From assembly GCA_965276785.1 (NCBI GenBank), contig OZ255629.1, forward strand, positions 558,001-622,000: DNA of 64,000 nucleotides, read 5' to 3'. The position numbers and the translations under genes were made by a program. Origin of the DNA: LMUY01 sp965276785 (GTDB lineage: Bacteria; Pseudomonadota; Alphaproteobacteria; Acetobacterales; Acetobacteraceae). Of this stretch, positions 55,080 through 63,776 are shown piece by piece. Each line of letters begins with the position of its first letter. The first letter of the stretch is position 1. The notes under the pieces are model-generated. The model was given only the letters and a program-made list of their open reading frames with translations, ran no database searches and was not told the DNA's origin.

Positions 55080-56552
55080 TTAGGTCCCCACTGCTTCGTT
55101 GGCGCGCATCTTGGCCTCGCGCAGCTTGCGGTTGCGCTCGCGAAAGCCCGGCGATGACTTAGGCACGCCCTTCCAACCATAGCCGGCGCTATCCGGCGTG
55201 CCGACCCCCTCGAAGAAGCCGACCATCCGCGCGAACCGCTCCCGCCCGCGGGTCTGCGCGGCGACGATGCCAGCCAGCGAGGCCGCACCCGCCGGGCCGA
55301 ACAGCGGCCGGGCGGAGACCATATTGGTGAAATAGAGCGCGGGGACGCCCAGCTCCTTGGCCTGTTGCACCAGTGGCGTGGTGCCGACGGCGAGGTCCGG
55401 CCGCACGTCCTTCATCGCGGCCAGGTCCTGCTCCAGGCTGGCGCGGAATTGCACGTGGGCGCCGTGGGCTGCGAGCCACTGGCAATCGGTCTCGCTCCAC
55501 TCGGTGCGCGGGCAAGCGGTGCCGACGTAAGGGACCCGGGCGCCCGCCTCGATCAGCAAGCGCGCGACCAGAAGTTCGGAGCCTTCATAGCCGGACACGG
55601 TGACGGTGGCGTCGATGGGGTTGGCGGCCATCACCGCCTGGATCGCCGGCAGCGCGCGGGCTTTGGCGGCGTCCACGCGGGCATGCTCGATTCCGGCGGC
55701 GCGCCCGACCGCGTCCAGCCATGCGGCCGTGCCCTCCACGCCAACCGGACCGGAGCCGATTACCGGCCGCCCGGCGGCGCGGAATTCGCGCACCGTCGCC
55801 GTGTAGAACGGGTGCACGGCGGCCACCACATCGCAGTCCAGCGCCCCGTATAGGTCGCGCCATTCCCGGGAAGGAATCTGCGGCGCCACGGATAGGCCCA
55901 TCGGCGCCAGCAGGGCGGAGACGCCCGGCGGATCGGCCGGGAACAGCTCGCCGATCAACGCCACGGTCGGCCCCGCGGCTGGTTGCCGCGTCCGCGCCAC
56001 CGGGCCCGCTTCGGCTTCGTGCCGGGCGTAGCGCAGCATGGCGCCCGCCAGCACGTCCTTGGCCTCGGCATGGGTGGGCACGCCAAATCCCGGCACGTCG
56101 ATGCCGATCACCCGCACGCCATTGATCTGCTTCGGCAGGAGATCGAGCGGCACGCCGGAGGCGGTGGGCACGCAGAGATTGATCACCACGATGGCGTCGT
56201 AGTCCGCCGGGTCGGCGAGTTGATGCACCGCCTCGCGGATGTCCTCGAACACCTGGCCGCGGACCAGTGACTCGCTGTTGAACGGCACATAACCGACCGT
56301 TCGCTTGGCACCGTAGAAATGCGCGGTGAAGGTGAGGCCGTAAACGCAGCATGCCGAGCCGCACAACACGGTTGCGGTGCGGCGCATGCGTAGGCCCACC
56401 CTCAGCGAACCGAATGCCGGGCACATCGATTGCGGCTGGTCGTGCGGGCCGCGCGGGTAGTCGGCGGCCAGTTGCGCCAGCGTGGCGCTCTTTCCGGCGG
56501 CGTCGGCGGCCGCCAGCAAGGTCTGCCGCCCGCCATGGCAATCGCCGTCCAT
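55080..56552 (-). CDS. bchY: Chlorophyllide a reductase subunit BchY
   Basis: NifD-like subunit of COR, 490 residues. The ATG at 56552 overlaps the bchX stop by one base (TGATG) and is favoured over a longer frame. Cluster-binding cysteines lie in PQSMCPAFGSLRVGLRMRRT and VLCGSACCVYGLTFTAHFY near residues 42-77, and NLCVPTASGVPLDLLP near 128. Forms the catalytic heterotetramer with BchZ. Confidence 0.95.
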   Translation of the reverse strand: MDGDCHGGRQTLLAAADAAGKSATLAQLAADYPRGPHDQPQSMCPAFGSLRVGLRMRRTATVLCGSACCVYGLTFTAHFYGAKRTVGYVPFNSESLVRGQVFEDIREAVHQLADPADYDAIVVINLCVPTASGVPLDLLPKQINGVRVIGIDVPGFGVPTHAEAKDVLAGAMLRYARHEAEAGPVARTRQPAAGPTVALIGELFPADPPGVSALLAPMGLSVAPQIPSREWRDLYGALDCDVVAAVHPFYTATVREFRAAGRPVIGSGPVGVEGTAAWLDAVGRAAGIEHARVDAAKARALPAIQAVMAANPIDATVTVSGYEGSELLVARLLIEAGARVPYVGTACPRTEWSETDCQWLAAHGAHVQFRASLEQDLAAMKDVRPDLAVGTTPLVQQAKELGVPALYFTNMVSARPLFGPAGAASLAGIVAAQTRGRERFARMVGFFEGVGTPDSAGYGWKGVPKSSPGFRERNRKLREAKMRANEAVGT

Positions 56553-57565
56553 CACGCGCCCTCGTACACCACTTCGAGCGACGGCTTCGGCGCCAGCGGC
56601 GTCACCCACATATCCTCCATGGTCGCGGGCGTCAGCACGACGTTGCGCCCCACCGTGTCGCCGGCGAACAGGCCGAGCAGCGCCTCATGCGAGAGCGGCG
56701 TGGGCCGCACCGGCGGGGCTGCGGCGGCTTCCGCCGCGAGTGCTTCAAACATCGGCGCCCAACGTCCGCCGGGCCGGCCGATGATCTCGTAATTGGCGCT
56801 CTTGCGGCGGATGTCGTCGTCGGCCGGGATGGCGGCGAGCACGGGAATGCCGGCGGCGGCGGCAAAGGCCTGCGCTTCACCGGTGCCGTCATCCTTGTTG
56901 ATCACCAGCCCGGCGACACCCACGTTGCCGCCCAGCTTGCGGAAGTAGTCCACCGCCGAGCAGACGTTGTTGGCGACATAGAGCGACTGCAGGTCGTTGG
57001 AGCCGACCACGATCACCTTCTGGCACATGTCTCGCGCAATCGGCAGGCCGAAGCCGCCGCACACCACGTCGCCCAAGAAGTCCAGCAGCACATAGTCGAA
57101 ATCCCAGTCGTGGAAGCCGAGCTTTTCCAGCAGCTCGAAACCATGGATGATGCCGCGGCCGCCGCAGCCACGGCCGACTTCGGGCCCGCCTAATTCCATC
57201 GCGAACACGCCGTCGCGCTTGAAGCAGACGTCGCCGATCTGCACTTGCTCGCCGGCTAGCTTCTTCTTGGACGAGGTCTCGATGATGGTGGGGCAGGAGC
57301 GGCCGGCGAACAGCAGCGAGGTGGTGTCGCTCTTTGGGTCGCAGCCGATCAGCAGCACGCGCTTGCCCTGTTGCGCCATCATGTAGGAGAGGTTGGCGAG
57401 AGTGAAGCTCTTGCCGATGCCGCCTTTGCCGTAGATGGCGATCACCTCGGTCTGCTTCTTCGCCGGCGCAGTGGAGACCGGGTCCGGTTCCATCGCCGCT
57501 TCGGCGCGCAATACCTCGGTCATGCCGGCTTGCGCCGGTTGCGGGCGGGCCATGGTGGCGTTCAT
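56552..57565 (-). CDS. bchX: Chlorophyllide a reductase iron protein BchX
   Basis: NifH-like ATPase that delivers electrons to BchYZ. 337 residues; ATG 57565 overlaps the bchC stop (ATGA). P-loop IAIYGKGGIGKSFTLANLSY near residue 43, LLIGCDPKSDTTSLL near 75, and the two cluster cysteines in EVGRGCGGRGIIHGFELLEK near 132 and DVVCGGFGLPIARDMCQ near 170. Confidence 0.96.
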   Translation of the reverse strand: MNATMARPQPAQAGMTEVLRAEAAMEPDPVSTAPAKKQTEVIAIYGKGGIGKSFTLANLSYMMAQQGKRVLLIGCDPKSDTTSLLFAGRSCPTIIETSSKKKLAGEQVQIGDVCFKRDGVFAMELGGPEVGRGCGGRGIIHGFELLEKLGFHDWDFDYVLLDFLGDVVCGGFGLPIARDMCQKVIVVGSNDLQSLYVANNVCSAVDYFRKLGGNVGVAGLVINKDDGTGEAQAFAAAAGIPVLAAIPADDDIRRKSANYEIIGRPGGRWAPMFEALAAEAAAAPPVRPTPLSHEALLGLFAGDTVGRNVVLTPATMEDMWVTPLAPKPSLEVVYEGA

Positions 57566-58491
57566 GCGGCTTGGCTCCAATCGAGGATCATTTTCAGGCA
57601 GGCCGGGTCTTCAAAGGCGGTGGCATAGGCGGCGTCGGCATCCGTGGGTGCGCTGCGATGCGTGATCAGCCCGTCCAGCGACACCTGGCCGCGCTCCACC
57701 AGGTCCCGCACCGCCACCAGGTCCTGTGGCGCCCATTGCGCGGCGACCCGCAGCCGCGCCTCGCGCATGAAGGCGGGCGGGAACGCGAAGCTGAGGCGGT
57801 CGCTATAGAACCCGGCAAGCACGACCTCGCCGCCGGGTGCCAGGCGGGCGACCAGCTCGTCCAGCAACCCGGCGTCCCCGCTGACGTCGGCGATGCGGGC
57901 ATAGTCGCGGCGCGGGTCTGCGGCAGCGCTGGTTACACGGTAGCCTTGCGCGCCCTCGCTGCGGGCCGGGTTGCGCTCCCACACCGTGGGCGCTCCGCCA
58001 GCCGCCACCGCCAAGCGCGCGAGCAAGCGGCCCAGCACTCCATGGCCCACGATCAGGTCCGGCAGGCCGCCCGCCAGGGCATGCTGCGCCGTGGCGGCCA
58101 GAGCCAGCAACACGCCGCGCTCACCCCAGTTCTCTGAAAGCGGCAGCGCCCGCGCGCCTGGCACCACCAGGCGGGAAGCCGCCGCGCCGAACAGCCCGCG
58201 CACCTCGCCGAAGCATTTGGCACCGGGCACGAACACGGCCTGACCCACCGAGAGGCCCGACTCGGCACCCGCCTGGCTGATGCGCCCTACCGCTTCATAG
58301 CCGGGAACCAAGGGGTAACCCATGCCGGGGAAGGGCGGCATGCGGCCGGACCAGAGCAGGCGTTCGGTACCGGTGCTGATGCCGCTATGGGTGACGTCCA
58401 CCAGCACATCGGGTGGATCCATCGGCGCAAGGCTCAACCGCGACACGGTGAGTTGCTCCGGCGCTTGCAGCACGACTGCAATGGTGTCCAC
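57562..58491 (-). CDS. bchC: Bacteriochlorophyllide 3-hydroxyethyl dehydrogenase BchC
   Basis: Medium-chain dehydrogenase that oxidises the C3 hydroxyethyl group to acetyl in bacteriochlorophyll a synthesis. 309 residues, GTG start. Conserved SGISTGTERLLWSGRMPPFP near residue 33, PLVPGYEAVGRI near 58, LPDLIVGHGVLGRLLARLAV near 150 and MILDWSQAA at the C-terminus match BchC. A tandem pair of TGT-N12-ACA-type sites lies 40 bp upstream. Confidence 0.93.
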   Translation of the reverse strand: MDTIAVVLQAPEQLTVSRLSLAPMDPPDVLVDVTHSGISTGTERLLWSGRMPPFPGMGYPLVPGYEAVGRISQAGAESGLSVGQAVFVPGAKCFGEVRGLFGAAASRLVVPGARALPLSENWGERGVLLALAATAQHALAGGLPDLIVGHGVLGRLLARLAVAAGGAPTVWERNPARSEGAQGYRVTSAAADPRRDYARIADVSGDAGLLDELVARLAPGGEVVLAGFYSDRLSFAFPPAFMREARLRVAAQWAPQDLVAVRDLVERGQVSLDGLITHRSAPTDADAAYATAFEDPACLKMILDWSQAA

Positions 58492-58530
58492 CCTCGCGCT
58501 CTCCTGTTCTGGCTTGCAGGCGTTCGTGGA

Positions 58531-58574
58531 GTGTCAGCTTACACAGACAAAAGAAACCGTCAATGCTAGTTTAC
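58531..58574 (-). promoter_or_regulatory. Tandem PpsR/CrtJ-type sites upstream of bchC
   Basis: Site 1 (58531-58548) is TGTCAGCTTACACAGACA, an exact TGT-N12-ACA. Site 2 (58557-58574) is CGTCAATGCTAGTTTACA, one base off. They are 8 bp apart, the spacing known for cooperative CrtJ/PpsR binding at Rhodobacter bchC. Site 2 overlaps the crtF stop codon. Confidence 0.7.
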
Positions 58575-59665
58575 ACTTCGGCGGTGATAAGGCGAACCAG
58601 CATTGGGCGCCGGGTGCGCTGCTCCCGCACCTGGCGGAACCCGGCCATGGCGAGCATGGTGCGGATTTCCGCCGCGGTGCGTGGCCGTCCGCTGCCCATG
58701 GCAAGCAGGTAAAATCCGAAATAAGCGTGACCGACCGGCTCGGCGCCGGGAGTGCCAGCCATCGGCTCGGCCACCAGGATGCGTCCGCCCGGCGGGAGTG
58801 CCGTGTAGGCGGCGTGGAGCAGGGCCGCTGCGACCGCGTCCTCATGGTCATGCAGTACGCGGACGAGCGCGACCGCGTCGGCGCCCTTCGGCAGCGGGTC
58901 GGAACGGAAACTGCCGCCCACCGCCTCGGCGCGGCCACTCAGCCCGGCGGCGGCGAACCGGGCCGCGGCACGCTCCGCCACGGGTGGCAGGTCGAACAAA
59001 ACGACCTGCAGATGCGGCGCATGGTGGGCGGCGGCGAGCAGGAAGCTGCCGTCGCCACCGCCCACGTCCATCAGGCGCCGGATACCGCCAAGCGGCGCTG
59101 CTTCCAGCACGTCGGCCGCCAGCAACGCTTGGGACTCGGCCATCAGCGCGCTGTAGCCGGCCGTCTCGGCCGATTGCGCCGGCTCGCCTGCTGCATAGGG
59201 CCAGAACTGAGCCAGCCGGCCTGGCGGGCCGCCCCGCAACAGTGCCACCGGATCTGCGAGGTCGTGGTAGAGCAGCGCGTGGTGCTGCACCATGGCGGCG
59301 ACCGCGGGGTTGCCGAGCATGGCGGCGCCGAGCACCCCCAAACCAAACTGGCCGCGACGCCGGGACACCAGCCGCAGCGACGCGGCGGCCAGTAGCAACC
59401 GCTCGATATTGGCCGCCGAAAGGCCGAGCGCGGCGGCAAGCGCTTCGGCCGATTGCGGCCCCGCTGCCAGCCGGGTGAACAGGTCCAACTGGACGCAGGC
59501 AAACAGCACCTGCGAGTAGACAAACCCGGCGCATAGATCGAACAAGGCCCGGCTGCGGCGGGTTGCCACCGGCCGGGTGAGCGCGAACCCGGCCGCCCAG
59601 CGTTGAAACCGCGGGCTGGCCAACAACCGGTCGTGCAGCCCCCAGCCGCGGCCGAGCAGACTCAC
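58571..59665 (-). CDS. crtF: Hydroxyneurosporene O-methyltransferase CrtF
   Basis: SAM-dependent methyltransferase forming the methoxy group of spheroidene/spirilloxanthin-type carotenoids. 364 residues from GTG 59665, which overlaps the crtE stop (GTGA); a longer frame would intrude into crtE. N-terminal dimerisation domain then the SAM motif LMDVGGGDGSFLLAAAHHAP near residue 180, FDLPPVAERA near 207 and VRVLHDHEDAVAAALL near 250. Confidence 0.92.
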   Translation of the reverse strand: MSLLGRGWGLHDRLLASPRFQRWAAGFALTRPVATRRSRALFDLCAGFVYSQVLFACVQLDLFTRLAAGPQSAEALAAALGLSAANIERLLLAAASLRLVSRRRGQFGLGVLGAAMLGNPAVAAMVQHHALLYHDLADPVALLRGGPPGRLAQFWPYAAGEPAQSAETAGYSALMAESQALLAADVLEAAPLGGIRRLMDVGGGDGSFLLAAAHHAPHLQVVLFDLPPVAERAAARFAAAGLSGRAEAVGGSFRSDPLPKGADAVALVRVLHDHEDAVAAALLHAAYTALPPGGRILVAEPMAGTPGAEPVGHAYFGFYLLAMGSGRPRTAAEIRTMLAMAGFRQVREQRTRRPMLVRLITAEV

Positions 59666-60528
59666 CCGGCGGGAACGAGCCCGGCCGGCAGCAGCCTGTG
59701 CTGCTCCTGCAAAATCAGGTGGCGCAGCATCGTCTCGCCCGGGCAAGGCGGGATCACTGCGGCCGCCTGTGCCGAAAGCAGGTCCAGCCTTCGGATGGCG
59801 CCCGCCAGCCCTAAAGTTCGGGCGGCGCTGGGCCGGCCGAGTGCCTCGTCCTGCCCCACCGGCTTGCCGAGTTCAGCCTGGGTGCAGACCACGTCGCGGA
59901 TGTCGTCGGCGACCTGGTAGGCCTCGCCGAGATGCTCGCCGAGCAGACGCCAAGGTTCGCCCTCCGCTCCCGCCGCTTGGGCGCCGGCGACGGTGGCGGC
60001 GGCGAACAGCGCGCCGGTTTTGGTTTGCTGGTAATCGGCCAAGTCCACCTGGTCCTCGCACTCCCAGGCTTGCCCGGCGGCGATCCCAAACGGGGTTCCC
60101 ACCGCGGCGCCCACGGTCTGCATCAGCGCCGCCAGCCGCCCCGGCGCGCGGGCGGCGCCGCGGGCCAGCACCTGGAACGCCATCACGATCAGGGCGTCCC
60201 CCGCCAACACCGCGAGTCGCTCGCCGAAGGCACGATGCACGGAAGGCTGGCCCCGCCGGGTCAGGGCATTGTCGAAGCACGGCAGGTCGTCATGCACCAG
60301 GGAGGCGCAGTGCAGCAGTTCGATTGCGGCGGCGGCGGCGTCGCTCAAGCCGGGCTGGTCGTCGCCACAAGCCGCGGCCACGGAGAGGCAAAGCCGCGAG
60401 CGGATGCGCGCGCCTTTGGGAAACACGGCAGTTCGGATGGCGGCGGCGAGCCGCGGCGGCGCCCCTGGCGTGTCAGCAACAGTAACGGCGGCGTCGAGCG
60501 CGCGCTCAATGCGGGCGGCGGAGTCCAT
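59662..60528 (-). CDS. crtE: Geranylgeranyl diphosphate synthase CrtE
   Basis: Prenyltransferase making GGPP for carotenoids and the bacteriochlorophyll tail. 288 residues. First Asp-rich motif LHCASLVHDDLPCFDNALTR near residue 80, second AYQVADDIRDVV near 215, with KGARIRSRLCLSVAAACG near 38. Divergent from crtD across a 98-bp region with a PpsR-type palindrome. Confidence 0.94.
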   Translation of the reverse strand: MDSAARIERALDAAVTVADTPGAPPRLAAAIRTAVFPKGARIRSRLCLSVAAACGDDQPGLSDAAAAAIELLHCASLVHDDLPCFDNALTRRGQPSVHRAFGERLAVLAGDALIVMAFQVLARGAARAPGRLAALMQTVGAAVGTPFGIAAGQAWECEDQVDLADYQQTKTGALFAAATVAGAQAAGAEGEPWRLLGEHLGEAYQVADDIRDVVCTQAELGKPVGQDEALGRPSAARTLGLAGAIRRLDLLSAQAAAVIPPCPGETMLRHLILQEQHRLLPAGLVPAG

Positions 60529-60554
60529 ATCGGTTCTCCCCAGCGTGGTAGGAT

Positions 60555-60572
60555 TGTCAATCTAAATTGACA
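60555..60572. promoter_or_regulatory. PpsR/CrtJ-type palindrome between crtE and crtD
   Basis: TGTCAATCTAAATTGACA is an exact TGT-N12-ACA with extended symmetry. It sits midway between the divergent crtE and crtD starts, so it can govern both. A second TGTCA-rich stretch follows at 60581-60601 but with N15 spacing. Confidence 0.75.
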
Positions 60573-60626
60573 CTTTTGGCTGTCAAGCCAATTTGCTTAC
60601 AGCGGTGGATTCAGTAGAAGGCAGAG

Positions 60627-62138
60627 GTGAGCAGCGAACGTATCGTGGTGGTGGGTGCCGGCATCGGCGGACTGGTGGCCGCGCTGGATCTGGCGGTGGC
60701 GGGCCGCGAGGTGCTGGTGCTGGAGACGGCCGACAGCCCGGGTGGCAAGATGCGCCAGGTTTCGGTGGGGGGCAGCGTGGTCGATGCCGGCCCGACGGTG
60801 CTGACGATGCGCTGGGTGTTCGAGGAGATTTTCGCCGCAGCCGGCGCCTCCTTGTCGGACCATGTGCCATTGCGTCCGGCCGCCATCCTGGCCCGGCATG
60901 CCTGGCCGGCGGGTGAACGGCTCGATTTGCACGCCGATGTGGAGCAGTCGGCCGACGCGATCGGCGCCTTTGCCGGGCCGCAGGAGGCGCGGGGCTACCG
61001 CCAGTTCTGCGAGCGGGCGCGGCGCAGTTTCGAGCTGCTGGACGGCCCCTTCATCCGCGCCGCGCGACCAAGCCCGCTCTCGTTGGCAGCGTCTGGCGGC
61101 GTGGGCATGCTGGGGATTGCACCGTTCGCCGGTCTCTGGACGGTGCTGGGCGAATATTTTCGCGACGCGCGCTTGCGGCAGTTGTTCGGCCGCTACGCCA
61201 CCTATTGCGGCTCGAACCCGTTCCAGGCCCCGGCCACGCTGGCGCTGATCGCGCATGTGGAGCGGGAGGGGGTCTGGCTGGTGGAGGGCGGAATGCATCG
61301 CGTGGCCCGCGCCCTGGCCGCCTTGGCCGAACAGCGGGGCGCGGTGTTCCGCTACAACACCCCGGTCGCCTCCGTGCTGGTGGGAAAGGGTCGGGCGGCC
61401 GGGGTCCAACTTGCCAGCGGCGAGCGGGTCGAAGCGGCGGCCGTGGTGGTAAACGCGGATGCGGGCGCGGTGGGGGCGGGAGTGCTGGGGCCGGGGGCCT
61501 CAGCCGCAGTTGCCGCCCTGCCGGAGGGCCAGCGTTCGCTCTCCGCCGTCACCTGGGCCATGGTCGCGGAGGCCGAAGGCTTCGAACTCGCCCGTCACAC
61601 GGTGGTGTTCTCCCGTGACTACGCCGCCGAGTTCGACGCCATCGGTCGCGGCACCCTGCCGCAGGAGCCGACCGTCTATATCTGTGCGCAGGACCGTGAC
61701 CCGGCGACCCCCTCCGGCCCTGAACGGCTGCTCTGCCTGGTGAACGCCCCCGCCACAGCCGATCGACACAGCTTGCGCCCCGAGGAGATCGCCGCATGCA
61801 CCCAGCGGATGACCGCTCAACTCGCCCGATGCGGCCTGACCCTGCGCCCTCGGGCAACGGTGGTGACAACGCCGGCCGGGTTCGAGGCCCTGTTTCCGCG
61901 GACCGGGGGAGCGCTCTACGGCCAAGCTCTGGCCGGCTGGCGGGCGCCGTTCCGCCGGGCGGGGGCGAAGACACGGCTGCCGGGCCTGCTGATGGCCGGC
62001 GGCGGGGTGCATCCGGGGCCGGGGGTGCCGATGGCGGCGCTGTCGGGCCGGACGGCCGCCGTGGCGGCGATGCAGTACCTCGGTTCGACAGCGCCGTCCC
62101 GCCGCGTGGCTACGCGTGGTGGTATATCGACGCGCTGA
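60627..62138 (+). CDS. crtD: Hydroxyneurosporene (1-hydroxycarotenoid 3,4-) desaturase CrtD
   Basis: FAD-dependent carotenoid desaturase, 503 residues, GTG start. N-terminal dinucleotide motif IVVVGAGIGGLVAALDLAVA followed by VLETADSPGGKMR, VDAGPTVLTMRWVFEEIF near 52, and the C-terminal family segment LLMAGGGVHPGPGVPMAALS and GRTAAVAAM near 455-480. Introduces the C-3,4 double bond after CrtC hydration. Its end overlaps crtC. Confidence 0.93.
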   Translation: MSSERIVVVGAGIGGLVAALDLAVAGREVLVLETADSPGGKMRQVSVGGSVVDAGPTVLTMRWVFEEIFAAAGASLSDHVPLRPAAILARHAWPAGERLDLHADVEQSADAIGAFAGPQEARGYRQFCERARRSFELLDGPFIRAARPSPLSLAASGGVGMLGIAPFAGLWTVLGEYFRDARLRQLFGRYATYCGSNPFQAPATLALIAHVEREGVWLVEGGMHRVARALAALAEQRGAVFRYNTPVASVLVGKGRAAGVQLASGERVEAAAVVVNADAGAVGAGVLGPGASAAVAALPEGQRSLSAVTWAMVAEAEGFELARHTVVFSRDYAAEFDAIGRGTLPQEPTVYICAQDRDPATPSGPERLLCLVNAPATADRHSLRPEEIAACTQRMTAQLARCGLTLRPRATVVTTPAGFEALFPRTGGALYGQALAGWRAPFRRAGAKTRLPGLLMAGGGVHPGPGVPMAALSGRTAAVAAMQYLGSTAPSRRVATRGGISTR

Positions 62139-63001
62139 GCGACGACGGGCAGCACGGGCTGACCGTAATCGCCTTTATCGGCAGCGTGTTCTCGCCGTAT
62201 TACGCCTGGGCGCGCCGCGGCGGCGGGGGTGACCCGGCGCGGTTCTGCGCCATGAACGCCGCTCTGTATGGCCCCGGCGGCCGCTGGGCGATGACGGAAC
62301 GGGGAGCGGGCGCGGTCCAGCGCAGCGCCACGGAGCTGGTGATTGGACCGTCCGCGATCTCTTGGGACGGGGCGGCGGTGGAGCTGCGGCTAGACGAATG
62401 GGCGATGCCGGTGCCCCGGCGCATCCGTGGCCGGGTGCGGCTGCATCCGGCGGCGCTCTATGGCGAGCGGTTCACCTTAGACGCGGCTGGCTTGCACCGA
62501 TGGCAGCCGATCGCCCCCGGCGCTCGGGTGGAGGTGGCGCTCGAACGTCCCGGATTGCGCTGGTCAGGCCCGGCCTATTTCGACACCAACGACGGCAGCG
62601 GCCCGCTGGAAGAGTCGTTTCAGGCCTGGGAGTGGTCCCGTGCCAGCACGCGAGCGGGCGCGGCGGTGCTTTACGAGGCGCAACGGCGGGATGGGACCGG
62701 CCAGTGCTTGGCGCTGCAGTTCGACAGGGCAGGCGGCGTGACGCCATTCTGCCCGCCGGACCGGGTCAGCTTGCCGCGCACGCGATGGCGGATCGCGCGG
62801 AGCACGCGAGCGGACGGACCAGCTCGAGTGATGCGGACGCTGGAAGACACCCCATTCTACGCCCGCTCGGTCTTGACCACTCGCCTGCTGGGAGAGGAGG
62901 TGACCGCGGTGCATGAAAGCCTGTGCTTGGACCGATTCCGCGCACCCTGGGTGCAGGCGATGCTGCCATTCCGGATGCCGCGAGTATTTTGGCGCGGGTA
63001 G
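62069..63001 (+). CDS. crtC: Carotenoid 1,2-hydratase CrtC (start unresolved)
   Basis: Hydratase adding water to the psi end group of neurosporene/lycopene. Family similarity starts at about 62084: RFDSAVPPRGYAWWYIDALS, then HGLTVIAFIGSVFSPYYAWA, ARFCAMNAALYG and YFDTNDGSGPLEESFQAWEW, ending with MLPFRMPRVFWRG. About 305 residues. No ATG, GTG or TTG occurs in frame near the expected start; the nearest in-frame ATGs (61796, 61829) lie deep within crtD. The true start may be non-standard or hidden by a sequence error; the given start is the upstream limit of plausible coding. Confidence 0.85.
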   Translation, partial: DAVPRFDSAVPPRGYAWWYIDALSDDGQHGLTVIAFIGSVFSPYYAWARRGGGGDPARFCAMNAALYGPGGRWAMTERGAGAVQRSATELVIGPSAISWDGAAVELRLDEWAMPVPRRIRGRVRLHPAALYGERFTLDAAGLHRWQPIAPGARVEVALERPGLRWSGPAYFDTNDGSGPLEESFQAWEWSRASTRAGAAVLYEAQRRDGTGQCLALQFDRAGGVTPFCPPDRVSLPRTRWRIARSTRADGPARVMRTLEDTPFYARSVLTTRLLGEEVTAVHESLCLDRFRAPWVQAMLPFRMPRVFWRG

Positions 63002-63092
63002 CGCGTACGGCGACACAGGACCATCCCTGATCGGGTGGTCCGGGGAGAATGGCAGTGCCTGGCTGGCCGATCTAACGACACCTTTCCCCGCT

Positions 63093-63710
63093 TCAGGCGC
63101 TTCTGGACAGGGCCGCAGCAGCAACGTCGGCAACGGCGAGCAGGTCATTGACCTCCGCACCGTCCTGCGCCGCAACGGACATGCCGACCACCATCGCGTT
63201 CAGATACAGGGCCAGCACACTGGTATTTACGCGGCTATCGAGCTGTCCGTCCATGACACCCTGATCGAGGCGCGCGTTGATAAAGGAGACCGTTTCCAGC
63301 CGTAGATCGGAAGCATGTCGAGCGACCGCTTCGTTCTCGCGCGATGAGCAGATGCCTGCCGTCGACCGCAAGCAGCCTAATGGTCGGTCGACCCGGGTGA
63401 ACTCTCGCGCACATGCTTTTAAAGTCTCTCGGACCGCCTGAACGACGTCGCTCTCGCTGGTCAGCGCGTCCCTGACAGGCCGCGTGACTTCTCGATCGTA
63501 CCATGCAAGCGCCTCGCGATGGAGCTTTTGCTTCGATCCAAAGGCCGCATAGAAGCTCTGCGTCGTAATGCCCATCGCCGTTGTGAGTTCGTCAACCGAC
63601 ACACCCTCGTATCCTCGCTCCCAGAACAGGAGCGCGGCCTTCGCGGTGACCTCCTCCAGGTTGAAACTACGAGGACGACCGCGCCTTTTCGGCGCCTCCA
63701 TGATTCCCAT
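63093..63710 (-). CDS. TetR/AcrR family transcriptional regulator
   Basis: A 205-residue regulator. Basic N-terminus EAPKRRGRPRSFN, helix-turn-helix EVTAKAALLFWERGYEGVSV and ELTTAMGITTQSFYAAFGSK ending near residue 55. The C-terminal region PLGCLRSTAGICSSRENEAV near 118 resembles the TetR_C subgroup of YxaF/AcrR-like repressors. It bounds the photosynthesis cluster but is oriented away from it; divergent from the next gene, its likely target. Confidence 0.88.
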   Translation of the reverse strand: MGIMEAPKRRGRPRSFNLEEVTAKAALLFWERGYEGVSVDELTTAMGITTQSFYAAFGSKQKLHREALAWYDREVTRPVRDALTSESDVVQAVRETLKACAREFTRVDRPLGCLRSTAGICSSRENEAVARHASDLRLETVSFINARLDQGVMDGQLDSRVNTSVLALYLNAMVVGMSVAAQDGAEVNDLLAVADVAAAALSRSA

Positions 63711-63776
63711 AACGATCACTCTTGAAATGCAATGCGTCTCCATATAGCTATGGAACGGGCGTTACGGAATGGAGGT

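Noticed and set aside
60581..60601. Second TGT...ACA site between crtE and crtD
   Set aside because: Spacer is 15 rather than 12 bases, so it does not fit the PpsR/CrtJ consensus; kept only as a note.
61796..62068. Upstream extension of crtC to the in-frame ATGs at 61796/61829
   Set aside because: It would overlap crtD by over 300 bp and the extra 80-90 residues are Gly/Arg/Ala-rich with no similarity to CrtC.
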